Part shown: positions 21,913 to 33,601 of the stretch, piece after piece | Layout: each line of letters begins with the position of its first letter | Numbering within the stretch: position 1 is the first letter of the stretch | NCBI RefSeq assembly: GCF_026151205.1 | Contig: NC_087072.1 | Location: forward strand, 9,483,669 to 9,547,668 | Source of the DNA: Bolinopsis microptera | Taxonomy: Eukaryota; Ctenophora; Tentaculata; Lobata; Bolinopsidae | DNA length: 64,000 bases | Direction: 5' to 3' | Notes under the pieces: model-generated | Seen by the model: the letters and a program-made list of their open reading frames with translations, nothing else | What the model was told of the DNA's origin: nothing | Databases searched by the model: none | Made by a program: the position numbers and the translations under genes

Positions 21913-22954
21913 AGGATTGCTGGTCAAGGGATGCCAGTTAACTACCTGTTGCTCGGGCAGATACGACGATTTGTCATGTTTTGCAGACTACCTGGAACCT
22001 GTGGAAGGTGGTCATCGTTGCATTTCTTATCTCCCGCCGTGCTAAGGGTTCGCCTGGTGTCCTTAATATCGGTTGATATGGTGGAGTGATGTCTGGTTTT
22101 CATTTTGAAGGGCTTGCTACCCTGGAGAGTGGAGAGTTGCTAGAGGTGGAGTAGTTGATTGAACCGTGGAGAAGAGTAGAGTGTAGAGTGTGGGTCACCT
22201 TAGTTCCGGTAGAGCATCGCTCCTGATGCCTAGGTTTGCCTTTAGTTGACTTTTTATCTTGTGCCGATAAGGTCTTAATCTAGATGATTGACTTCATATC
22301 TATGTATATGACAGTTTGAGGTGACTAGCAGGTTCGTACCTAAAGCGTACTGAGCATTTTAGATAAGTATGTTAGTACCTAAAGCGTACTGAGCATTTTA
22401 GATAAGTATGTTAGTACCTAAAGCGTACTGAGCATTTTAGTAGAGAGTATGTTCGTACCTAAGCAGCTAAGCGTACGGAACATTAGATGGAGTAGAGGGT
22501 TCGTGACTGGGTGTGCCGAGTAGAGGAGTATTTTCAGGCATCGATCACCAAGTGGAGAATGCAGGAGACGATACATACACTACATCTACATTCTACATCA
22601 GTCAAATTAACATCAGAGACAGGAGCAGAGACAGCAGGAGGGACAATTGGGAAAGGACAGTTAGGACAATTTAGGAGAGACTAGAGGGTAGCAAGTGTGT
22701 AAATATATTTGAAGATTTTAAGTTTTGTATAACGTGATTTTTTGATTGTGTATGGAGTTGGACACGTGAGGTTAGCACGTGGGGTTTTAGGGTCAGTGTT
22801 AGTCACGTGAGGGTTTATACGTGCATTTTCTTTAGATTTTTTAGTGGTGTAGGTTTTAGTATTTTAGGATTTTAGTAGGTAGGGGGGATTTAGTCGAATT
22901 TGTCAATACCTCCTGGAGATATTGACTAAATCGATTAAATTTTCCCGGGGGATA
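21913..22954 (+). other. Retrotransposon 3' untranslated region with 39-bp tandem repeat
   Basis: About 1 kb without coding sequence between pol and the 3' LTR. A 39-bp unit (gtacctaaagcgtactgagc and onward) is repeated about three times at 22336-22450. A G-rich run (cccgggggata) directly precedes the LTR and may serve in plus-strand priming, but a clean polypurine tract is not obvious. Confidence 0.7.
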
Positions 22955-24510
22955 TAGTGTAATATGGTAAGCTAGTTACAGCAGTATTTATATATATATT
23001 AGGCTTTTTAGATCTTTTAGAATATTCTACAGGGTGGGCCAAAAGTCAGTACCCATACGTTGGCCTTAATAGCTCCGCCGTGTTTTATATTTGAGAGCTG
23101 TTGCTTTGCAGATGGCATACTGTATTTACTGGTTCGAGGATTCCGTCGTCAAAATTTGAAAATTCGAATATTTTAGACCACGCCCATTCAATATTAAAAC
23201 ACCTATATTGTTTTCTCTGAACATGCTGATCGCCTAATTTTTTCAGAGACGGTAGATTATCAAATGTTGCATATGATCTGAAAACATGAGGCAAAACGGA
23301 TTAGAAATGACGAAGTTATCAAGCATTTTCTGTATCTCGTTAACAAAATTGACTGGGTGATTATGTGACACCGTGACACGACACCTTAATTGGGCACCCT
23401 TAACAATTCCCATAATGTTTAACGGGGTAGTTAACGGGGGACCTTATCACGTGATTGGGTAAACCAATCACCTGATCACACGTAATGAATAAACTCGTTA
23501 TGCTTCATATCTCGGTCATCTGAGAAGCTACAGTTCTAATTCTTTCAGGACAAACGTAATTCGAATGGCCAAACACAATTCAATAACATTTAGCTTGATC
23601 CGACTATCCAAACTATCAAATAAATGTGAAAATGAACCTCCATTTGAAAAAAATGAACGCGAATATTTTTCGAGTTGACAAATTCCTCGAACCAGTGGTG
23701 GTACTAAGTCATACCAGAAAGAAGTATTTAAATTGGGCACTCAGTGGCTGAGCTATAAAGGCCAACGTATGGGTACTGACTTTTGGCCCACCCTGTAGTA
23801 TTAGTGTTAAATAACCGTTAGGATTAGTATAAGATTAGATTAGATTAGTGGAATAGATTATGGATGGTTTTGCGGAGGAAGGCACGTGTTAGTCAGGTTA
23901 GCTAGTTAAGTTAGGTTATTGGACAGACTGGGCCGCGCGGTGTCACGTGGTTCGCCATGTGATGTCACGTGACCCAGTGCTGGTAGGTTTTGCTTGCCCC
24001 GTTAGCGGCAGTTCTTCGGGAAGCATTTAACGGTAAGGTTGTAAAAGTTACCGCTTCCGAGGACAGTGTAGCGTGGCCTTCGAGTCGCTAGTCTTGGTTT
24101 ATTGATCTAATAGTAATATATTACCTTTCGAGACTTATTGTTCGAACCCCCTGTTTCCTTTGTTCTTACCTAACTTAGGACTCGATCAAGTCATTCGATC
24201 ATTTAAAGTTGTACGGCACTCAGAAGCCTGTAAGAGTTAAAGTTGCAGAGCTTGAGAGCTAGAGATTTGCAGGTATTCGTGTACGAGACTTCGACATCGT
24301 ACCCGTATATTTCTTTAAGTACCGCGTACGATACTTCAAGATCGTACCCGTGTATTTCGTAAGTACTGTGTACGACACTTCTCTATCGTACCCTTGTACA
24401 TTTTAATTACCCGTGTACGCCACTTCGCTACCGTACCTTTGTGAGCAGGCAGTGTAGACCACCGGTACGCCTCGGGAGGACTGTTCTGGTGCCAACCTTA
24501 TTTTACACTA
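22955..24510 (+). repeat. 3' LTR, interrupted by a MITE
   Basis: After removal of the insertion (766 bp plus one TA) the length is 788 bp, exactly that of the 5' LTR, and the sequences appear virtually identical throughout. This implies a young retrotransposon insertion and a still younger MITE. Confidence 0.92.
23030..23795. mobile_element. Mariner-like MITE (766 bp)
   Basis: The ends are CAGGGTGGGCCAAAAGTCAG and its inverted copy, with matching extending about 38 bp (through GTACCCATACGTTGGCCTT). TA dinucleotides flank both sides. The uninterrupted site ttctagtatt is present in the 5' LTR, proving the insertion. TA targeting and CAGGGTGG-type ends are typical of the Tc1/mariner group. It encodes no transposase. 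Confidence 0.93.
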
Positions 24511-26020
24511 AGGAGCTTACAAAGTATGCACTCTTTCATTACCTACATAATAAGACTCTTTCTACCGGAAAACAGTGGAATTCACCAAATTCGTCGAATA
24601 ACTATTCATAACAAGTCGTATCAAATCAAATTATCTTATCTGTCGTATCATAAAATCAAATCATTGTTAACTATGTTTTTAATAAAATAATAAGGGTTAC
24701 ATCATAATTTTCAATTCTCATTTTCACTTATATTAAATAAAATTATATTGTTATGTATCATATGATTTTGTAAAAATTGGCCGGTGTACCAAAATTAAAA
24801 CCGGTTCCCAAACAAACAACAAAAATCCCAACAAGGAAGAAACGCGTACGATAGTCATACAGTACGGAATACCGTACGTGCTTTAAGCCCAGTACCGTAC
24901 GTACTTCTCATTATTGCGCTAAGCCCTTCAGCGTCCAATTAATGTCGGCCGTTCAAATAAAGTCCGATAAGGAAGTCGGGTAACTGTCCAAGAGTGTTCA
25001 GTTGTATTGTGCTGAGCTACAACAAGAGCACCCTCTCCACCCTCCGCGAACCTAGTAAAGATCGTGTGTGCTATGTGTGGCATCAATGTTCTCGTAATTA
25101 ACGCACAAAGCGGGACGCTCTTGAAACTGGTTCACATTTTAAGGGGGTTAGATTCAATAGTTAGGGTACACATTATACATGTAAAACAAGTCACTGATTT
25201 TCATAATCACCTTGCGAGGCCTAGAAGACTCACCGGCACCCTGGCCAGGCATGCATTTGTTGAATAGATAAGAAGAAACTAAACCTTTGTTCACTGTTCA
25301 TTTTGGTTCAGAGCGCTGGATTCTATGCTAATGATACTCACCGTAATAAACCAAAGCATCAACTTTATAACCCAGTGCTATTCCAGGAAATGGCAAGCAT
25401 CCGATGTATTATAATTAATTTATGGGACTCCTCAGACTACCGTCAAGAACTTGCAGCAGCTTAGTGCCAAGGATCTGAGAGGACATAAACTAAAAGTAAA
25501 AACTGGAAGGTATGAAGTTGAGAATACAGAGTCTGTGAATTCTGCAGCAAAGATTCCGTGGTAGAGCTCTTTCCAAATCTTCCTGGTGTCGATCTTATAA
25601 TAGAAGATGAGGAACACTTTCTCAAAACAAGTCCCAGATACCATTCCAGTAGGAGAAACACCAAGGAGCTTACAAAGTATGCACTCTTTCATTACCTACA
25701 TAATAAGACTCTTTCTACCGGAAAACAGTGGAATTCACCAAATTCGTCGAGTAACTATTCATAACAAGTCGTATCAAATCAAATTATCTTATCTGTCGTA
25801 TCATGAAATCAAATCATTGTTAACTATGTTTTTAATAAAATAATAAAGGTTACATCATAATTTTCAATTCTCATTTTCACTTATATTAAATAAAATTATA
25901 TTGTTATGTATCATATGATTTTGTAAAAATTGGCCGGTGTACCAAAATTAAAACCGGTCCCCAAACAAACAACAAGAATCCCAACAAAGAAGAAACGCGT
26001 ACGATAGTCATACTGTACGG
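24511..26020. repeat. Right part of split segment plus its intact tandem duplicate
   Basis: 24511-24865 continues the segment at 14183-14966. 24866-26020 is a second, uninterrupted copy of the whole about 1.15-kb unit (from accgtacgtgctttaagccc to the repeated gaagaaacgcgtacgatagtc). The two differ by few substitutions and a short indel (gaaatggc at about 25386), so the duplication is also recent. No functional gene is visible in either. Confidence 0.85.
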
Positions 26021-26196
26021 AATACCATCGAACCCTCGAAACACCAATTGTCCAACTAATACACTGTCTGAAAAACGCTGTCGCTAAACGCTAGTTGACC
26101 CCTTTACTCACAGTTCACACAAACTTTTTCACGAGCATGGTTGTGACATTCTTCCGATCTTCTTTTGTTATATAGTTATATGCTTACAGATACTTC

Positions 26197-26860
26197 GGTC
26201 ATAGATCAGACAAGGCTGGTCGGTCGGAGGTCGGTCGGGCGCCGGTCGGCGGTAGGTGAACGCCGGTCGGAGGTCGGTCGGAGGTTGGTCGGAGGTTGGT
26301 CGGAGGTTGGTCGGAGGTTGGTCGGAGGTCGGTCGGAGGCCGGTCGGGCGCCGGTCGGAGGTCGGTCGGAGGTCGGTCGGAGGTCGGTCGGAGGTCGGTC
26401 GGGCGCCGGTCGGAGGTCGGTCGGAGGTCGATCGGAGGTAGGTCGGGCGACCATTCTATTACACAATTTTGGACTCGAGGCTCTCCCTGGCCTCCCCTTT
26501 GAAACACGAGCTCGGAAGCGGGAGCACTCGATACAGAAGGTACGTATCGAGAATGAGTCGGACCGAAAATGTTCTAAGTCAAGTTTTTCGGAGGTCGCTC
26601 GGGCGCCGGTCGGAGGTCGGTTGGGCGCCGGTCGGAGGTCGGTCGGAGGTCGGTCGGAGGTCGGTCGGAGGTCGGTCGGAGGTCGGTCGGAGGTCGGTCG
26701 GAGGTCGGTCGGAGGTCGGTCGGAGGTCGGTCGTAGGTCGGTCGGAGGTCGGTCGGAGGTCGGTCGGAGGTCGGTCGGAGGTCGGTCGGGCGCCGGTCGG
26801 AGGTCGGTCGGGCGCCGGTCGGAGGTCGGTCGGGCGCCAGTCGGAGGTCGGTCGGACCCA
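26197..26860. repeat. Left satellite TIR of the 9.8-kb element
   Basis: 11-bp GGAGGTCGGTC units occupy 26211-26450 and 26585-26860. They surround a unique core at 26451-26585 that includes acacaattttggactcgagg and cgagaatgagtcggaccgaa. Variant units GGGCGCCGGTC and a marker (gcggtaggtgaacgccgg) recur inverted in the right arm. Long open frames on both strands are repeat artefacts. Confidence 0.88.
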
Positions 26861-27385
26861 CGCGAAGAGTGCTTCAATTAGAAGAGGTGGACGACGCTCT
26901 GCGGGTGCACTTGGCCTCGACATGTCCATGTTCTGTTGGCTGAAACAGAAGGGGCTCATCGGCAACAAAGACAAAGCAAGGCTTATGTTTAGCAGGGACC
27001 TTCCACGACTTCTCAATTACAGAAAGTTCTTTTGAGATGTATGCTTTCAGTACAGTTTTTAAGTTTGCGTGATTTGAGTAACTGCTGCTATAATTATATC
27101 AATTTTTTAATTCAATAGTAAATTAATTTTGTTTAATTTAAAATTAAACTAAATAGTTCAAAGTGATATTACTACTCGTCAAGACTCAATAGTGAAACTA
27201 ACTAGTTCAATTATAAGTGATAATACAACTAGATTAATTTAATAATAAAAAGTTCAATGATAGTGATATTAAATTAAAATAAAGCTCTTTTAATCTTCTC
27301 GTATTTGGCGGAGTCCAACTTGCAAAGGTTTAGTGCAAAGGTTTAGTTCCAGCCGTAGTCCTCTCCGACACAGCCCATCATATTC

Positions 27386-28380
27386 ATGTTGCCAACCACC
27401 AACAGGACGATGAACACCGGTGCTGGTCAAGCCCTTACGCTTCATGCTCCAGGTCCAGCTCCAGGTCCAGCTCCACTATCCCGGCCAGCCGCCTTCTCAC
27501 GAAGCGATGTAGTGCAGAGTTCGATAGACTTGTACAATAAGATACGACTGACAGTAATGGATCCCCGGGAACGTCACACGATAAAAGGAATCAGAGAGGG
27601 TCTTCAGACGGCGTCGTTGGATCGGAGAGCTGGCAGTCCTCGACCACCCCCGACTATTGGAACTCGTCAAAAGAGAGCTCGGGGCCAACGGAAGGATCAG
27701 AATGGAGGCCCTAAATGACGCAGCCCTAAGATGAGAAGTACGGACTCGTTTAGGGGGAAAAGTACGTACTTGTACGCAACTTTGAAAAGTCCGACTCATA
27801 CGACGTACGATTCAGATAGAATTTTTTTGTTTTTGAATTATTATCATCGGAGCCGTTGTAAAATGTAATTGTTTGCCGATGTTAGAGAAAATATACCGTT
27901 CGCGAACAAATTAAACACACAATTCTTAGGTCAGGCAAGCATTTAAAAGTGAAACAAAATTTCTTCAAAATTACTTGACAATTTACTTATTTAAACAGCT
28001 TGCTTCTCTTAAAGTTAAACTTTAAGTTAATCGACGATTGGAATATAGAAACAACGTTTTTGAAAACGCTCAATTGTAGTCCGTAACATGCGATTTAGAA
28101 CTCTTCCATCGATTTCTAGAAGGAGAACTTTTCAGTAGAATTGAAAAGTACGTACGATACGAGTAAATTGAAAAGTCCGACTCATTCGTACTTCTCATCT
28201 AAGACGCAGCCAGCAGAGTAATCAACACTACAAGGCATTTGAAAGAAGCAAGAGCAGCAGCCATTTATTGCGGGAGACTGATGTTGAAGAGTTTTAAAAT
28301 AATCTGTAACCATACTGTACTAATTAAGTCGATAGAATTATTAATTTACCATACTATTACTATTAAATAATAATTATTCT
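27386..28380 (+). pseudogene. Remnant of an unrecognised gene inside the foldback element
   Basis: A 110-codon frame starts at 27386 with a repeated APGPAPGPAP stretch, then IRLTVMDPRERHTIKGIREG. Around 27620 a neighbouring frame becomes the better reading (ELVKRELGANGRIRMEALND). That frame continues, after removal of the 27726-28202 MITE and one target copy, as AASRVINTTRHLKEARAAAI to a stop near 28370. One frameshift and one insertion therefore break it. I do not recognise the family. Its position suggests cargo or a transposition gene of the element. Confidence 0.4.
27726..28202. mobile_element. 477-bp MITE with 9-bp target duplication
   Basis: The ends CTAAGATGAGAAGTACG and the inverted TTAGATGAGAAGTACG are flanked by gacgcagcc on both sides (27717-27725, 28203-28211). 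A 9-bp duplication suits Mutator-like elements. Both ends also hold GTACGTAC and AAAAGTCCGACTCAT words. The GATGAGAA/GTACGTAC words recur in the element at 13.3-14.3 kb. Confidence 0.85.
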
Positions 28381-28488
28381 ATAAATAATTATTCTATTAT
28401 TAAATCAAAGTTCTAAACAAGGGATAGTTAATAAAAACAACGCCCAAGTCTAATCTTTCCCTAAAACAAAAACTAAAAATTAAAAACT

Positions 28489-30600
28489 TCATTGCAAATT
28501 CCGCCAATATCTCTTGTCATAACTCAAATTACGGAGATAATGCAGGTCAAAGATATTATTCAAATAAAGATTTCTTTTACATAAATCATGCACAATCAGT
28601 GAGAATAGATTGCTTTGGGGTCTTCCTCTTCTCCCTGGTAAGTCCAGTGTATTGATGGCAAAAATGAGGGAAGAAAACGCTGGTCCGTCAATAGGACCCC
28701 GCAAAACATGTCCTAACATTCTCCACCGACTACGGGCCACTTTTTCTGACAATGGTTCAGCATTGCAGCGTTTATACAAGTTTTTGTTGGAGATGACTCC
28801 TGGGTACCTTATATTCAAAATAGTGCGAAGATGTCTGCGGTGAACAACATCTAGTTTTTCAAGGAATATTTTGGGGACGGCCCAACAGGATGAGTTGTAC
28901 ATAAGAACCGATACGACTAAAGCATTATACAGTATTAGACGTTTGTTTAGGGGCAGTTTATCACTCCAGGCCTTCTTGTAATTGTTAAAGGCAGCATATC
29001 CCAGGTTTATGCGACGCTGAATATCAGCTTTGCTACACAAGACGGACCCTAGAGTGATACTTTTCCTCCATGCTTCATTCCCCGACACTAATTTTCCATC
29101 ACTGTCGACTTCACCCGTACTAGCTAAATAAACATGAGTGAAGTCCGTTTTGTCTTCATTGACAAAGAGGTTCCATTTCTCGAGTATAGCTGTTGCCTGG
29201 GGCAAAATAGCTCTCAAGTTGTCTTCCTCTTCATCATTGAAGTCAACATCATCAGCATATTCAGTGTCAAGTGGAAGGCCAGCAATAGTAATCGGGGGGA
29301 TCGGCCTATCTAAACTGATTGTTATAGTCCATCTAAGTTCATTCAAAGCACCAGCCAAGACAAGGGTGAACAGACAGCCGGATAGACAGTCACCTTGGAA
29401 AGCTCCAAGGAGACTTAAAAACTCAGCTGAAAGAACTCCATTTACCTTCACCCGTAGCTTCGTGTTGGACAACAACAACCGGACAATCCTCAGCTCATCC
29501 TCAGTACAGCCACACAGTTTCAGGAGTTCAAGAATCGTAGTGCGTTTGATTGTGTCAAACGCACTAGACATATCAATGCCCATGCGATGATACTCCCATT
29601 TCTTCCTTTGGACAACTGACAGTAGAACTCGCTGACACCAAACAATATCAGCACAAGAACGAGCGCGTTTATATGCACACTGCCATGGACCAGTGAAGGC
29701 GTTCACTTTTTCTTCTATCCTTTTAAGAGTAGCCATAGACAGAATTTTTCTGGCTGCATTGGACAAGGTGAGTGGACGTAAATTCTTCAGAGGACCAATA
29801 GGTTTTTTTGGCTTCTGTAAGGGTGTTATAGTAGCCTCACCAATGGAAATGGGGAAAGTATGTGTCTCGAAACAACTGTTTATGATTCCAGCATAATGTT
29901 CATGGACTGTACTATTAGAGTACTTAATTAGCTCGTTGGGTATTCCATCGGGACCATTTGCCCTCCCATTTTTCAAGCTAGAGGTGGCTGCATGTATTTC
30001 AACTCCAGTAAAAGGGACATTGAGAGCACGTGGTAGACCCTCAAAAGGCTCGAGAGGTTGCTCATTGCGAGTCAGCTGTTTTTCGAGATAGTCTCTAACA
30101 ACAGAAGCTTTCATGTCGTCGGATGCAATCAAACAGCCACTTTCATCATGAACACCAATCGAGTTATTAGGTGGTTTACTTTTCTGAAGATGTCTTACTG
30201 CTTCAAACATTTTCATTGAATCGTTTGTGTTAGTAATATCACTATAGGTCTGATCAGCTTGAGCAGACCTCACTTCAACTAATCTTTTCTGGATACTATT
30301 AGTGAGGTGGTTGATGGATGACCTCAATGTAGTTCGATCAAGAGATTGATTATTGTTAAGTAGCTGTCGGAGATCGTGACGCTTTTCAACAAGCTCTTTG
30401 AGAGTGTCATCACTGCTGTGATGTTTCAAGCGAGCTTTAGGTTTTGGGCCGATGGAAACATTGGCAGCATCACGAATATGAGACATAAGATTTTGAAGGT
30501 CGGCATTTGGATCGTTGCTGGTCACAAAATTTGAGAACTTGCCTTCAAGGGCCAAGTGATATTTATGTTGCATATCTTTGTGCTTACAAGTTCTGATATA
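28489..30600 (-). pseudogene. LINE A, reverse transcriptase part
   Basis: This is the RT of an EN-RT LINE, about 700 codons. Motifs are RANGPDGIPNELIKY (finger), GIDMSSAFDTIKR, GAFQGDCLSGCLFTLVLAG and the catalytic EYADDVDF. A thumb (DIQRRINLGYAAF) and tail (SRWRMLGHVLRG) of the RTE-like type follow. It is intact within itself, but joins the endonuclease only through a one-base frameshift near 30590-30600. An AT-rich 3' tail reaches to about 28330. Confidence 0.85.
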
Positions 30601-31256
30601 TTATAAGAAGGAACACGACGTTGTTTAGGTTTGAAACAAAGATGAATGTTGCTGAAATTGATGCGAGCAATGACAAGTCTATGATCTGAAAATGTTTTAG
30701 TACCAGCATAAGTTCTTGATTGAGTCAAAAGACACTTAGATCTATTTCGGCATAGTATGTAATCTATTTGAGAGTATACAGGCAGTGTCTTCTTACTGTA
30801 CCGACCAGCCGACCAATCCTTCCGCCAACCAGTAAATGATGTAACACGTCTGCTAGGTTGTATAAAACTAGTGTTCACAGCAAACAGATTATTTTCTGAG
30901 ATAAAATCCAGTAATCTAGAACCATTTTCGTTCCTTACTCCCATTCCGTATTTCCCCATGTATCTACCAAAACCCTGTTCAATATCAGAAGGGGATAATT
31001 TACCCAATTTTGAATTAAAGTCACCCAGAAATTGCAACTCCACATTAGAGGGTACATTTTTGGTCTCTCTTAGCTGCCCATAAAAGTTATCCAAAACAAC
31101 TGGATTTTTACGGACTAGCCCCTGATGTGGACAGTAGGCATTGATCACCCTGCAACGTAGGGGTGTACCGCTACGTGAGGGGATGCAAATATCGACATAG
31201 CATACCCGGTCACTGATGTACTTCCAGCAAACCACATAGTTCATCATGCGAGGACT
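30600..31256 (-). pseudogene. LINE A, endonuclease C-terminal part
   Basis: AP-type endonuclease continuing from 34823-34486 after the LINE B insertion. Motifs are VINAYCPHQG, QFLGDFNSKLG, QIDYILCR and TFSDHRLVIARI. The break lies in the codons for IISP, and the first residues here (PRMMNYVVCWKYISDRVCYV) continue the interrupted domain. Confidence 0.85.
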
Positions 31257-31632
31257 TTTTTTTTGTTGTTGGGGACTGGCCCGTGGTACCAGCCAATGTT
31301 TACTCAAAAAATATATATAATATCAATGGTAATAAGAAAATCATCCCCGTGGGGCACATGCATAAATATAAAATGTTAAGGAAATCTCAAACTATTCAAT
31401 TTAGACTCTACCGGTAAAGTATGCAATGAAGGTTTATAACTTAAAGTTTAATTTTCTAATGGTTAATAGGTAAAGATTAAAAACAGTAAAACAAGACTGA
31501 GCACTTCAAAATTTGTAGAATTTGTAACTTGATTTGAAATACGCGGCGATAAAAAAGAATGTCCAATGTTGGCAGTGTAAATGATGAGATATGCGACGTT
31601 TATTGAGTGATGCATAAGTGTGTGCATATAAT

Positions 31633-33465
31633 CTAAGATGTAGAGACAAGGTTATTATCGGCATTTTGGTTTATGTTACGCTTTGATTTTCTTAGTCCTG
31701 TTATACAAAATAACATGAAATTAGGCCATTCGTCTTCGATGTTTTCATTTTGCTGATCGATGAGCATAGTTTTTATACAAGTTTTGTAAATGTTCAGGTT
31801 AAATAGACTAGGCGGGGAAGTTGCTGCAACATTATATCGGTTTATTGCTAATAATGGACCTTTAAAAAATACTGAGTTGTTGTAGGGGTGTTGACCATAC
31901 TTTTCTGACCATTGTGTAGTGAGAATAGAATCCGTGTTAGTATTAAATAATGGTGCGCTTTTGGGAATTGTTTTCTTGAGAGACAATGGTACTAGATTAG
32001 GAAAGTTTTTCAATTTATGCATTAAAATGAGTGCGTTCTTTACAATGATACTGTGTACTGTCAATATTTTATGTAAATAAAAGCCAGACTTAGTACTTGC
32101 TGGGGGGATACCGTCCTTGTACCAGTAATTGACGAAACCAGGTAATACTGCACGAAGGCCCATTTTCTGTTTTACAAAAAGTGATTCAATATGAGACTTA
32201 GCAGCAAAACCCCATACAAGGCTGCAATAATTAAGGTGTGACTGCACAAAACTTTGATAAATTTGAAGACGTGCTTCGAGAGGCAGATATTTTTTAAGTT
32301 TGTACATGACTCCTATGTATCTGGACATTTTCATTTTCACGGCAGAGATATGATAGGACCAGTTTAGTTTATCATCTATTATAACTCCTAAAAAACGGGC
32401 TTCTGTTTTTCTCTCAATTGTGACACCAGAAATTGTCACATCACGATAATTAAGATTCCTTTGTCGAGAGAAGATCATATAATTTGTTTTCTTAAGGTTG
32501 AGAGCTAAACCATTATTATCTACCCACTTAACTAAAGCATCGCTAAGAGTTATTAGTTTATCGTAAACTTCATTAAGATTTTCTCCTATCAGGAAGATGT
32601 TGGCATCATCTGCGTACATAATGAAATTGGCTATATCTGATATTTGAGGCAGGTCGTTTATGTAGATTATAAAGAGTAAAGGTCCTAATATTGACCCTTG
32701 AGGCACGCCGTATAAAATTTGGTTGGTTGAAGATTTTGACGAGCCAATTGATACAAACTGTTTCCTGTTAGTGAGATATGACTTGAACCAGTTTAAGGCT
32801 TGACCTCTTATGCCGTAATGGTCCAGCTTGCGCAAGAGTATGGAATGATCCACAAGGTCGAAAGCTTTGCTGAAGTCGATTAAAAGAAGTAAAGTTACCT
32901 GCTTTTTAGACATTGAATTAAGAATGGTGTCTTTTGCGTTGAGAAGAGCATGTTCACAAGACCTACCCGGGCGAAAACCGTATTGGTTTTCACATAGTAT
33001 GCTGTATTTATCTAGAAAACTTAAAACTCGGTTATGCATTAGCTTTTCAAATACTTTAGAGAATGAAGCAAGAAGAGATATTGGTCTGTAATTTTTTATG
33101 TCAGATTTAGATCCACCTTTGTGAATTGGGACCACCTTCGCTTCTTTCAAAGCCTGTGGAAAGATCCCCTGTTCAAAAGAACTGTTGACAACGTGGGCTA
33201 GTACACTAGTAAAACTGGGACAACTGTTAGCGATTTTTAGAGGTTCAATTTTAGTGTCTAGTGTGGCTTTATTCTTAAGCAGGTTTATGACGTCCTCAAT
33301 TTCAGTGGCAGTAACTGGCTTTAAGTAAATACTACTTGGAGTGGCGTTGCGAAGTGTGCTCTGGGTTCCACCAGGATCAAAAGTGGTCCTACTACTAATT
33401 TCAGACTTAATTTTTGGAGCGATGTTTGAGAAGTAATCGTTAAATTTTTCTGCTACAGCTGCCGG
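31633..33465 (-). pseudogene. LINE B reverse transcriptase part
   Basis: The frame is open from the MITE border (STPAAVAEKFNDYF) through VVPIHKGGSKSDIKNYRPIS, FRPGRSCEHALLNA, LLIDFSKAFDLVDHSILL, YGVPQGSILGPLLFIIYIND and MYADDANIFL, then to the thumb and C-terminus (a stop at 31633). Catalytic residues are intact. Removing the MITE with one target copy (126 bp, a multiple of three) joins this to the endonuclease as a single frame. Confidence 0.9.
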
Positions 33466-33475
33466 AGTGCTGATT

Positions 33476-33591
33476 TGTCATACGTTGTATGACCCGCCGC
33501 GCACGAAGTGCGCGGCTCCCCCTGTATCGTCAGAACGATACACATTTCGTTTCACATAGTGAAACGACCGTGGGGGTCGCAACGTGATACA
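33476..33591. mobile_element. Multi-hairpin MITE in LINE B, about 116 bp
   Basis: Flanked by agtgctgatt on both sides (33466-33475; 33592-33601; 9-10 bp). Its ends (tgtcatacgttgtatgaccc; gggtcgcaacgtgatacaa) are imperfect inverted repeats. The interior is a chain of short perfect hairpins: tcatac/gtatga, cgcgcac-gaa-gtgcgcg, tgtatcgt/acgataca and cgtttcac/gtgaaacg. It has no coding capacity. Confidence 0.85.
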
Positions 33592-33601
33592 AGTGCTGAT
33601 T

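Larger units (their letters stand above)
14967..24510 (+). mobile_element. Ty3/gypsy-type LTR retrotransposon, near-intact
   Basis: Two LTRs flank gag and pol. The element is bounded by TAGTGTAA and TTACACTA and flanked by an aagga target duplication (about 14962-14966; 24510-24514, sharing an A with the LTR end). The uninterrupted target caccaaggagcttac survives in the duplicate at about 25658-25672. Pol order protease, RT, RNase H, integrase is that of Ty3/gypsy. No envelope gene is present. Confidence 0.93.

Noticed and set aside
26165-26881. Long open frames on both strands through the GGTCGG satellite (Arg/Ser/Val/Gly or Pro/Thr/Ser/Asp repeats)
   Set aside because: An 11-bp stop-free repeat is open in several frames on both strands at once. 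No unique coding sequence or start context supports a gene. The same applies to 34980-35970.
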